Assembly (NCBI GenBank): GCA_943737045.1
Contig: CALSFV010000262.1
Span: 226,001-290,000 of the forward strand
Source of the DNA: Parapristionchus giblindavisi
Lineage: Eukaryota; Nematoda; Chromadorea; Rhabditida; Diplogasteridae
Length of the DNA: 64,000 nt
Reading direction: 5' to 3'
This document shows, piece by piece, positions 27,450 through 38,377 of the stretch. How positions within the stretch are numbered: the stretch's first letter is position 1; the number at the start of each line of letters is the position of its first letter. Position numbers and translations under genes: made by a program. Below the pieces are notes generated by a model that saw only the letters and a list, made by a program, of their open reading frames with translations, searched no databases and was not told the origin of the DNA.

Positions 27450-28746
27450 GATTCCACAATGCCCAAAGTACAAAAGTAGCTTTCACTCTGATAAGACCAA
27501 AAGAATACCTGACATGAAAAATTTTCTGCTAGACCCAGCGTGTCATATACCAAACGAAAGAGCAAAAAATTCTGAGTATTTTGCACGTTCCCATGTTGAA
27601 CAACGGCCACTTCAGCCGAATTAACAAAATTGAATTATTCATTTTTGGCAATAATGAATTCGTGTCATGTCAATGCTTTATCGAAACTTATCGTAGCATA
27701 TACCACGTGAAAGAGCAAAAAATTCTGAATAATCTACACTTCACTTCATGTCAAACTGTAATCTAGTGTTGATTCCACAATGCCCAAAGTACAAAAGTAG
27801 CTTTCACTCTGATAAGACCAAAAGAATACCTGACATGAAATATTTTCTGCTAGACCCAGCGTGTCATATACCAAACGAAAGAGCAAAAAATTCTGAATAA
27901 TCTACACTTCAGTTCATGTCAAACTGTAATCTTGTGTTGATTCCACAATGCCCAAAGTACAAAAGTAGCTTTCACTCTGATAAGACCAAAAGAATACCTG
28001 ACATGAAAAATTTTCTGCTAGACCCAGCGTGTCATATACCAAACGAAAGAGCAAAAAATTCTGAGTATTTTGCACGTTCCCATGTTGAACAACGGCCACT
28101 TCAGCCGAATTAACAAAATTGAATTATACATTTTTGGCAATAATGAATTCGTGTCATGTCAATGCTTTATCGAAACTTATCGTAGCATATACCACGTGAA
28201 AGAGCAAAAAATTCTGAATAATCTACACTTCACTTCATGTCAAACTGTAATCTAGTGTTGATTCCACAATGCCCAAAGTACAAAAGTAGCTTTCACTCTG
28301 ATAAGACCAAAACAATACCTGACATGAAAAATTTTCTGCTAGACCCAGCGTGTCATATACCAAACGAAAGAGCAAAAAATTCTGAGTATTTTGCACGTCC
28401 CCATGTTGAACAACGGCCACTTCAGCCGAATTAACATAATTGCCCTATGCATTTTTGCCATTAAAGAATTCGTGACATGTCAATGCTTTATCGAAACTTA
28501 TCGTCGCATATACCACGTGAAAGAGCAAAAAATTGTGAATAATCTACACTTCAGTTCATGTAAAACTGTAATCTTGTGTTGATTCCACAATGCCCAAAGT
28601 ACAAAAGTAGCTTTCACTCTGATAAGACCAAAAGAATACCTGACATGAAAAATTTTCTGCTAGACCCAGCGTGTCATATACCAAACGAAAGAGCAAAAAA
28701 TTCTGAATAATCTACACTTCAGTTCATGTCAAACTGTAATCTTGTG

Positions 28747-31700
28747 TTGATTCCACAATGCCCAAAGTACAAAAGTAGCTTTCACTCTGATAAGACCAAA
28801 AGAATACCTGACATGAAAAATTTTCTGCTAGACCCAGCGTGTCATATACCAAACGAAAGAGCAAAAAATTCTGAGTATTTTGCACGTTCCCATGTTGAAC
28901 AACGGCCACTTCAGCCGAATTAACAAAATTGAATTATTCATTTTTGGCAATAATGAATTCGTGACATGTCAATGCTTTATCGAAACTTATCGTAGCATAT
29001 ACCACGTGAAAGAGCAAAAAATTCTGAATAATCTACACTTCAGTTCATGTCAAACTGTAATCTTGTGTTGATTCCACAATGCCCAAAGTACAAAAGTAGC
29101 TTTCACTCTGATAAGACCAAAAGAATACCTGACATGAAAAATTTTCTGCTAGACCCAGCGTGTCATATACCAAACGAAAGAGCAAAAAATTCTGAATAAT
29201 CTACACTTCAGTTCATGTCAAACTGTAATCTTGTGTTGATTCCACAATGCCCAAAGTACAAAAGTAGCTTTCACTCTGATAAGACCAAAACAATACCTGA
29301 CATGAAAAATTTTCTGCTAGACCCAGCGTGTCATATACCAAACGAAAGAGCAAAAAATTCTGAGTATTTTGCACGTCCCCATGTTGAACAACGGCCACTT
29401 CAGCCGAATTAACATAATTGCCCTATGCATTTTTGCCATTAAAGAATTCGTGACATGTCAATGCTTTATCGAAACTTATCGTCGCATATACCACGTGAAA
29501 GAGCAAAAAATTGTGAATAATCTACACTTCAGTTCATGTAAAACTGTAATCTTGTGTTGATTCCACAATGCCCAAAGTACAAAAGTAGCTTTCACTCTGA
29601 TAAGACCAAAAGAATACCTGACATGAAAAATTTTCTGCTAGACCCAGCGTGTCATATACCAAACGAAAGAGCAAAAAATTCTGAATAATCTACACTTCAG
29701 TTCATGTCAAACTGTAATCTTGTGTTGATTCCACAATGCCCAAAGTACAAAAGTAGCTTTCACTCTGATAAGACCAAAAGAATACCTGACATGAAAAATT
29801 TTCTGCTAGACCCAGCGTGTCATATACCAAACGAAAGAGCAAAAAATTCTGAGTATTTTGCACGTTCCCATGTTGAACAACGGCCACTTCAGCCGAATTA
29901 ACAAAATTGAATTATTCATTTTTGGCAATAATGAATTCGTGACATGTCAATGCTTTATCGAAACTTATCGTAGCATATACCACGTGAAAGAGCAAAAAAT
30001 TCTGAATAATCTACACTTCAGTTCATGTCAAACTGTAATCTTGTGTTGATTCCACAATGCCCAAAGTACAAAAGTAGCTTTCACTCTGATAAGACCAAAA
30101 GAATACCTGACATGAAAAATTTTCTGCTAGACCCAGCGTGTCATATACCAAACGAAAGAGCAAAAAATTCTGAATAATCTACACTTCAGTTCATGTCAAA
30201 CTGTAATCTTGTGTTGATTCCACAATGCCCAAAGTACAAAAGTAGCTTTCACTCTGATAAGACCAAAACAATACCTGACATGAAAAATTTTCTGCTAGAC
30301 CCAGCGTGTCATATACCAATCGAAAGAGCAAAAAATTCTGAGTATTTTGCACGTCCCCATGATGAACAACGGCCACTTCAGCCGAATTAACATAATTGCC
30401 CTATGCATTTTTGCCATTAAAGAATTCGTGACATGTCAATGCTTTATCGAAACTTATCGTCGCATATACCACGTGAAAGAGCAAAAAATTGTGAATAATC
30501 TACACTTCAGTTCATGTAAAACTGTAATCTTGTGTTGATTCCACAATGCCCAAAGTACAAAAGTAGCTTTCACTCTGATAAGACCAAAAGAATACCTGAC
30601 ATGAAAAATTTTCTGCTAGACCCAGCGTGTCATATACCAAACGAAAGAGCAAAAAATTCTGAATAATCTACACTTCAGTTCATGTCAAACTGTAATCTTG
30701 TGTTGATTCCACAATGCCCAAAGTACAAAAGTAGCTTTCACTCTGATAAGACCAAAAGAATACCTGACATGAAAAATTTTCTGCTAGACCCAGCGTGTCA
30801 TATACCAAACGAAAGAGCAAAAAATTCTGAGTATTTTGCACGTTCCCATGTTGAACAACGGCCACTTCAGCCGAATTAACAAAATTGAATTATTCATTTT
30901 TGGCAATAATGAATTCGTGACATGTCAATGCTTTATCGAAACTTATCGTAGCATATACCACGTGAAAGAGCAAAAAATTCTGAATAATCTACACTTCAGT
31001 TCATGTCAAACTGTAATCTTGTGTTGATTCCACAATGCCCAAAGTACAAAAGTAGCTTTCACTCTGATAAGACCAAAAGAATACCTGACATGAAAAATTT
31101 TCTGCTAGACCCAGCGTGTCATATACCAAACGAAAGAGCAAAAACTTCTGAATAATCTACACTTCAGTTCATGTCAAACTGTAATCTTGTGTTGATTCCA
31201 CAATGCCCAAAGTACAAAAGTAGCTTTCACTCTGATAAGACCAAAACAATACCTGACATGAAAAATTTTCTGCTAGACCCAGCGTGTCATATACCAAACG
31301 AAAGAGCAAAAAATTCTGAGTATTTTGCACGTTCCCATGTTGAACAACGGCCACTTCAGCCGAATTAACAAAATTGAATTATTCATTTTTGGCAATAATG
31401 AATTCGTGTCATGTCAATGCTTTATCGAAACTTATCGTAGCATATACCACGTGAAAGAGCAAAAAATTCTGAATAATCTACACTTCACTTCATGTCAAAC
31501 TGTAATCTAGTGTTGATTCCACAATGCCCAAAGTACAAAAGTAGCTTTCACTCTGATAAGACCAAAAGAATACCTGACATGAAAAATTTTCTGCTAGACC
31601 CAGCGTGTCATATACCAAACGAAAGAGCAAAAAATTCTGAATAATCTACACTTCAGTTCATGTCAAACTGTAATCTTGTGTTGATTCCACAATGCCCAAA

Positions 31701-33135
31701 GTACAAAAGTAGCTTTCACTCTGATAAGACCAAAACAATACCTGACATGAAAAATTTTCTGCTAGACCCAGCGTGTCATATACCAATCGAAAGAGCAAAA
31801 AATTCTGAGTATTTTGCACGTCCCCATGATGAACAACGGCCACTTCAGCCGAATTAACATAATTGCCCTATGCATTTTTGCCATTAAAGAATTCGTGACA
31901 TGTCAATGCTTTATCGAAACTTATCGTCGCATATACCACGTGAAAGAGCAAAAAATTGTGAATAATCTACACTTCAGTTCATGTAAAACTGTAATCTTGT
32001 GTTGATTCCACAATGCCCAAAGTACAAAAGTAGCTTTCACTCTGATAAGACCAAAAGAATACCTGACATGAAATATTTTCTGCTAGACCCAGCGTGTCAT
32101 ATACCAAACGAAGAGCAAAAAATTCTGAATAATCTACACTTCAGTTCATGTCAAACTGTAATCTTGTGTTGATTCCACAATGCCCAAAGTACAAAAGTAG
32201 CTTTCACTCTGATAAGACCAAAAGAATACCTGACATGAAAAATTTTCTGCTAGACCCAGCGTGTCATATACCAAACGAAAGAGCAAAAAATTCTGAGTAT
32301 TTTGCACGTTCCCATGTTGAACAACGGCCACTTCAGCCGAATTAACAAAATTGAATTATTCATTTTTGGCAATAATGAATTCGTGACATGTCAATGCTTT
32401 ATCGAAACTTATCGTAGCATATACCACGTGAAAGAGCAAAAAATTCTGAATAATCTACACTTCAGTTCATGTCAAACTGTAATCTTGTGTTGATTCCACA
32501 ATGCCCAAAGTACAAAAGTAGCTTTCACTCTGATAAGACCAAAAGAATACCTGACATGAAAAATTTTCTGCTAGACCCAGCGTGTCATATACCAAACGAA
32601 AGAGCAAAAACTTCTGAATAATCTACACTTCAGTTCATGTCAAACTGTAATCTTGTGTTGATTCCACAATGCCCAAAGTACAAAAGTAGCTTTCACTCTG
32701 ATAAGACCAAAACAATACCTGACATGAAAAATTTTCTGCTAGACCCAGCGTGTCATATACCAAACGAAAGAGCAAAAAATTCTGAGTATTTTGCACGTTC
32801 CCATGTTGAACAACGGCCACTTCAGCCGAATTAACAAAATTGAATTATTCATTTTTGGCAATAATGAATTCGTGTCATGTCAATGCTTTATCGAAACTTA
32901 TCGTAGCATATACCACGTGAAAGAGCAAAAAATTCTGAATAATCTACACTTCACTTCATGTCAAACTGTAATCTAGTGTTGATTCCACAATGCCCAAAGT
33001 ACAAAAGTAGCTTTCACTCTGATAAGACCAAAAGAATACCTGACATGAAAAATTTTCTGCTAGACCCAGCGTGTCATATACCAAACGAAAGAGCAAAAAA
33101 TTCTGAGTATTTTGCACGTCCCCATGATGAACAAC
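28747..33135 (+). repeat. Run of 489-bp L-S dimers
   Basis: Beta landmarks at 28880, 29369, 29858, 30347, 30836, 31325, 31814, 32302 and 32791 are spaced 489 bp (one 488), so each long unit is followed by exactly one short unit. A and B betas alternate over part of the run, giving a 978-bp superperiod. Paired rare changes accaatcgaaag and catgatgaac recur 1467 bp (3 x 489) apart at about 30316 and 31783; catgatgaac alone appears again near 33124. The 488-bp step is a lost A near 32111. Confidence 0.85.
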
Positions 33136-33469
33136 GGCCACTTCAGCCGAATTAACATAATTGCCCTATGCATTTTTGCCATTAAAGAATTCGTGACATG
33201 TCAATGCTTTATCGAAACTTATCGTCGCATATACCACGTGAAAGAGCAAAAAATTCTGAATAATCTACACTTCAGTTCATGTAAAACTGTAATCTTGTGT
33301 TGATTCCACAATGCCCAAAGTACAAAAGTAGCTTTCACTCTGATAAGACCAAAAGAATACCTGACATGAAAAATTTTCTGCTAGACCCAGCGTGTCATAT
33401 ACCAAACGAAAGAGCAAAAAATTCTGAATAATCTACACTTCAGTTCATGTCAAACTGTAATCTTGTGTT

Positions 33470-33944
33470 GATTCCACAATGCCCAAAGTACAAAAGTAGC
33501 TTTCACTCTGATAAGACCAAAAGAATACCTGACATGAAAAATTTTCTGCTAGACCCAGCGTGTCATATACCAAACGAAAGAGCAAAAAATTCTGAGTATT
33601 TTGCACGTTCCCATGTTGAACAACGGCCACTTCAGCCGAATTAACAAAATTGAATTATTCATTTTTGGCAATAATGAATTCGTGACATGTCAATGCTTTA
33701 TCGAAACTTATCGTAGCATATACCACGTGAAAAGAGCAAAAAATTCTGAGTATTTTGCACGTTCCCATGTTGAACAACGGCCACTTCAGCCGAATTAACA
33801 AAATTGAATTATTCATTTTTGGCAATAATGAATTCGTGACATGTCAATGCTTTATCGAAACTTATCGTAGCATATACCACGTGAAAGAGCAAAAAATTCT
33901 GAATAATCTACACTTCAGTTCATGTCAAACTGTAATCTTGTGTT
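33470..33944 (+). repeat. Unique 475-bp alpha-beta-beta unit
   Basis: This unit contains two tandem betas: the first at 33594-33747 (154 bp) and the second at 33748-33900 (153 bp), both type A. The first ends at the shared 20-bp box and runs directly into the second gagtattttgcac. One extra A sits just before the junction (cgtgaaaagagc at about 33727-33738). The structure is what one expects as the reciprocal of the 153-bp deletion that yields short units. It is the only such unit I find among about 149 long ones. Confidence 0.92.
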
Positions 33945-36900
33945 GATTCCACAATGCCCAAAGTACAAAAGTAGCTATCACTCTGATAAGACCAAAAGAA
34001 TACCTGACATGAAAAATTTTCTGCTAGACCCAGCGTGTCATATACCAAACGAAAGAGCAAAAAATTCTGAGTATTTTGCACGTTCCCATGTTGAACAACG
34101 GCCACTTCAGCCGAATTAACAAAATTGAATTATTCATTTTTGGCAATAATGAATTCGTGACATGTCAATGCTTTATCGAAACTTATCGTAGCATATACCA
34201 CGTGAAAGAGCAAAAAATTCTGAATAATCTACACTTCAGTTCATGTCAAACTGTAATCTTGTGTTGATTCCACAATGCCCAAAGTACAAAAGTAGCTTTC
34301 ACTCTGATAAGACCAAAAGAATACCTGACATGAAAAATTTTCTGCTAGACCCAGCGTGTCATATACCAAATGCACTGTTACATTTGCCTTACGTGTCTAC
34401 GCCGTAACCCCCTCCGTCGCGTCGGACAGGCGGCGGAGGGGGTTACGACGTAGACACGTAAGGCAAATGTAACAGTGCAAAAAGAAAGAGCAAAAAATTC
34501 TGAATAATCTACACTTCAGTTCATGTCAAACTGTAATCTTGTGTTGATTCCACAATGCCCAAAGTACAAAAGTAGCTTTCACTCTGATAAGACCAAAAGA
34601 ATACCTGACATGAAAAATTTTCTGCTAGACCCAGCGTGTCATATACCAAACGAAAGAGCAAAAAATTCTGAATAATCTACACTTCAGTTCATGTCAAACT
34701 GTAATCTCGTGTTTTTTCCACAATGCCCAAAGTACAAAAGTAGCTTTCACTCTGATAAGACCAAAAGAATACCTGACATGAAAAATTTTCTGCTAGACCC
34801 AGCGTGTCATATACCAAACGAAAGAGCAAAAAATTCTGAGTATTTTGCACGTTCCCATGTTGAACAACGGCCACTTCAGCCGAATTAACAAAATTGAATT
34901 ATTCATTTTTGGCAATAATGAATTCGTGACATGTCAATGCTTTATCGAAACTTATCGTAGCATATACCACGTGAAAGAGCAAAAAATTCTGAATAATCTA
35001 CACTTCAGTTCATGTCAAACTGTAATCTTGTGTTGATTCCACAATGCCCAAAGTACAAAAGTAGCTTTCACTCTGATAAGACCAAAAGAATACCTGACAT
35101 GAAAAATTTTCTGCTAGACCCAGCGTGTCATATACCAAACGAAAGAGCAAAAAATTCTGAGTATTTTGCACGTTCCCATGTTGAACAACGGCCACTTCAG
35201 CCGAATTAACAAAATTGAATTATTCATTTTTGGCAATAATGAATTCGTGACATGTCAATGCTTTATCGAAACTTATCGTAGCATATACCACGTGAAAGAG
35301 CAAAAAATTCTGAATAATCTACACTTCAGTTCATGTCAAACTGTAATCTTGTGTTGATTCCACAATGCCCAAAGTACAAAAGTAGCTTTCACTCTGATAA
35401 GACCAAAAGAATACCTGACATGAAAAATTTTCTGCTAGACCCAGCGTGTCATATACCAAACGAAAGAGCAAAAAATTCTGAGTATTTTGCACGTTCCCAT
35501 GTTGAACAACGGCCACTTCAGCCGAATTAACAAAATTGAATTATTCATTTTTGGCAATAATGAATTCGTGACATGTCAATGCTTTATCGAAACTTATCGT
35601 AGCATATACCACGTGAAAGAGCAAAAAATTCTGAATAATCTACACTTCAGTTCATGTCAAACTGTAATCTTGTGTTGATTCCACAATGCCCAAAGTACAA
35701 AAGTAGCTTTCACTCTGATAAGACCAAAAGAATACCTGACATGAAAAATTTTCTGCTAGACCCAGCGTGTCATATACCAAACGAAAGAGCAAAAAATTCT
35801 GAGTATTTTGCACGTTCCCATGTTGAACAACGGCCACTTCAGCCGAATTAACAAAATTGAATTATTCATTTTTGGCAATAATGAATTCGTGACATGTCAA
35901 TGCTTTATCGAAACTTATCGTCGATATACCACGTGAAAGAGCAAAAAATTCTGAATAATCTACACTTCAGTTCATGTCAAACTGTAATCTTGTGTTGATT
36001 CCACAATGCCCAAAGTACAAAAGTAGCTTTCACTCTGATAAGACCAAAACAATACCTGACATGAAAAATTTTCTGCTAGACCCAACGTGTCATATACCAA
36101 ACGAAAGAGCAAAAAATTCTGAGTATTTTGCACGTTCCCATGTTGAACAACGGCCACTTCAGCCGAATTAACAAAATTGAATTATTCATTTTTGGCAATA
36201 ATGAATTCGTGACATGTCAATGCTTTATCGAAACTTATCGTAGCATATACCACGTGAAAGAGCAAAAAATTCTGAATAATCTACACTTCAGTTCATGTCA
36301 AACTGTAATCTTGTGTTGATTCCACAATGCCCAAAGTACAAAAGTAGCTTTCACTCTGATAAGACCAAAAGAATACCTGACATGAAAAATTTTCTGCTAG
36401 ACCCAGCGTGTCATATACCAAACGAAAGAGCAAAAAATTCTGAATAATCTACATTTCAGTTCATGTCAAACTGTAATCTTGTGTTGATTCCACAATGCCC
36501 AAAGTACAAAAGTAGCTTTCACTCTGATAAGACCAAAACAATACCTGACATGAAAAATTTTCTACTAGACCCAGCGTGTCATATACCAAACGAAAGAGCA
36601 AAAAACTCTGAGTATTTTGCACGTCCCCATGTTGAACAACGGCCACCAGCCGAATTAACATAATTGCCCTATGCATTTTTGCCATTAAAGAATTCGTGAC
36701 ATGTCAATGCTTTATCGAAACTTATCGTCGCATATACCACGTGAAAGAGCAAAAAATTCTGAATAATCTACACTTCAGTTCATGTCAAACTGTAATCTTG
36801 TGTTGATTCCACAATGCCCAAAGTACAAAAGTAGCTTTCACTCTGATAAGACCAAAAGAATACCTGACATGAAAAATTTTCTGCTAGACCCAGCGTGTCA

Positions 36901-37614
36901 TATACCAAACGAAAGAGCAAAAAATTCTGAATAATCTACACTTCAGTTCATGTCAAACTGTAATCTCGTGTTTTTTCCACAATGCCCAAAGTACAAAAGT
37001 AGCTTTCACTCTGATAAGACCAAAAGAATACCTGACATGAAAAATTTTCTGCTAGACCCAGCGTGTCATATACCAAACGAAAGAGCAAAAAATTCTGAGT
37101 ATTTTGCACGTTCCCATGTTGAACAACGGCCACTTCAGCCGAATTAACAAAATTGAATTATTCATTTTTGGCAATAATGAATTCGTGACATGTCAATGCT
37201 TTATCGAAACTTATCGTAGCATATACCACGTGAAAGAGCAAAAAATTCTGAATAATCTACACTTCAGTTCATGTCAAACTGTAATCTTGTGTTGATTCCA
37301 CAATGCCCAAAGTACAAAAGTAGCTTTCACTCTGATAAGACCAAAACAATACCTGACATGAAAAATTTTCTGCTAGACCCAGCGTGTCATATACCAAACG
37401 AAAGAGCAAAAAATTCTGAGTATTTTGCACGTTCCCATGTTGAACAACGGCCACTTCAGCCGAATTAACAAAATTGAATTATTCATTTTTGGCAATAATG
37501 AATTCGTGACATGTCAATGCTTTATCGAAACTTATCGTAGCATATACCACGTGAAAGAGCAAAAAATTCTGAATAATATACACTTCAGTTCATGTCAAAC
37601 TGTAATCTTGTGTT
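33945..37614 (+). repeat. Satellite between the alpha-beta-beta unit and the transposon (hairpin inside)
   Basis: These are mostly A-type long units with a few short ones, plus the hairpin insertion. Long units here begin to carry the ctcgtgttttttcc variant (from 34711), which marks the right domain. Single-base changes specific to this stretch include a deletion giving cgtcgatatacc (about 35919), agctatcac near 33973 and a 2-bp deletion giving ggccaccagcc (about 36643). One B-type beta remains (landmark about 36617). Confidence 0.88.
34371..34479. mobile_element. 109-bp palindromic (foldback) MITE-like insertion
   Basis: This is a non-satellite insertion in a short unit (34266-34545). Its two halves are reverse complements: 50-bp arms from tgcactgttac to its mirror gtaacagtgca pair at all but two positions (C/A at arm position 32, T/G at 47), around a loop of about 9 nt (gtcggacag). 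The distal arms are GC-rich, unlike the host satellite. The flank reads ccaaa before it and aaaagaaagagc after it, against ccaaacgaaagagc in uninterrupted units. This is best explained by an AAA target duplication (34368-34370 and 34480-34482) plus one C-to-A change. It has no coding capacity. A hairpin MITE is the likeliest identity; the superfamily is unknown. Confidence 0.82.
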
Positions 37615-37676
37615 GATTCCACAATGCCCAAAGTACAAAAGTAGCTTTCACTCTGATAAGACCAAAAGAATACCTG

Positions 37677-37704
37677 GGGTGGTATTCTTTCGTCAATTTC
37701 GGCA
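37677..37704 (+). repeat. Left terminal inverted repeat
   Basis: The 28 bases start gggtggtattc and end atttcggca. They match the reverse complement of the right end at 27 of 28 positions (T versus C at position 4). Beyond it the symmetry continues imperfectly through a tgccgaaat motif after a one-base offset. Confidence 0.9.
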
Positions 37705-37775
37705 TTGCCGAAATTTTCGGCGTGCCGAAATATTTCGCGGCTTGCCGAAATATTTCACGGCTATAGCCGAAAATT
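37705..37775 (+). repeat. Subterminal tgccgaaat repeats of the transposon
   Basis: Four near-copies of a (t/a)gccgaaaw motif lie in tandem next to the left end (about 37706, 37723, 37743 and 37765), spaced 17-22 bp. Two of them extend to tgccgaaatatttc followed by gcgg or acgg. Mirror-image copies (tttcggca, atttcgg) lie near the right end at about 38141-38240. Subterminal repeats of this kind can be transposase-binding sites in DNA transposons; that role is inferred only. Confidence 0.6.
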
Positions 37776-38240
37776 ATCAACCGAATCTCGCAAAAGACAC
37801 ATGTTTGAGAGGAGAATGTACCACCGAACATCCGCATGACAAATTATCAATCAACCACTAGACTATTTTGCTTCATTTCATTCTCTCTCGTTTATCTTCC
37901 TAGTACCTAGGAATATTGTTTCTCATTCTTTTTTATTCGTCTCTCAATCATCATTTGCCCCGTTCTTCTCTTCGCTGGTCGGTTGGTCGTGATGCGGAGA
38001 CGCCGCTCAAGAAAAAGACAAATAACAAAAATGAAAACGATGTCATGCCGAAATCCCTTACTTCTCCCCTTAAATATTTAGGCTTTCGAAAAAGTGCGCC
38101 GAATTTTTCTCTTACGATGGCTAAATCATTTTGCCGAATGTTTCGGCATTCGGAAGGTCTCTCTCATTTTCGGCAGACCGCTCTATCTCTCAACGTGTGC
38201 GCGAAATTTATTTCGGAATGACGAAAAATATTTCGGCATC

Positions 38241-38268
38241 TGCCGAAATTGACGAAAGAATACCGCCC
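38241..38268 (-). repeat. Right terminal inverted repeat
   Basis: The 28 bases start tgccgaaattgac and end agaataccgccc. They are the mirror of the left end, followed directly by the CTG target duplication at 38269-38271. Confidence 0.9.
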
Positions 38269-38377
38269 CTGACATGAAAAATTTTCTGCTAGACCCAGCG
38301 TGTCATATACCAAACGAAAGAGCAAAAAATTCTGAATAATCTACACTTCAGTTCATGTCAAACTGTAATCTCGTGTT

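Larger units (their letters stand above)
37677..38268. mobile_element. 592-bp non-autonomous DNA transposon with terminal inverted repeats
   Basis: A unique 592-bp segment interrupts a short unit (37615-38377, 763 bp = 168 + 592 + 3). Its ends are 28-bp inverted repeats differing at one base. The unit sequence on both sides shares CTG (37674-37676 and 38269-38271), which occurs once in uninterrupted units, so CTG is a 3-bp target duplication. The interior is AT- and pyrimidine-rich, with motifs based on tgccgaaat near both ends and small dyads (ccgaatg/cattcgg at 38134-38153; tcctag/ctagga at 37898-37912). The longest open frame is about 101 codons with no recognisable domain, so it cannot encode a transposase. 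GGG termini with a 3-bp duplication would fit PIF/Harbinger- or Zator-like groups, but I do not assign one. Confidence 0.87.

Noticed and set aside
34371..34479. Hairpin as a microRNA precursor or intrinsic terminator
   Set aside because: The near-perfect 50-bp arms, the apparent target duplication and single presence in a repeat array fit a foldback mobile element better. No sign of a U-tract or host gene is present.
37916..38221. 101-codon frame inside the transposon, and 80-89-codon frames across its left end
   Set aside because: No domain or transposase motif is visible, the left-end frames begin in satellite sequence, and the element is far shorter than an autonomous transposon.
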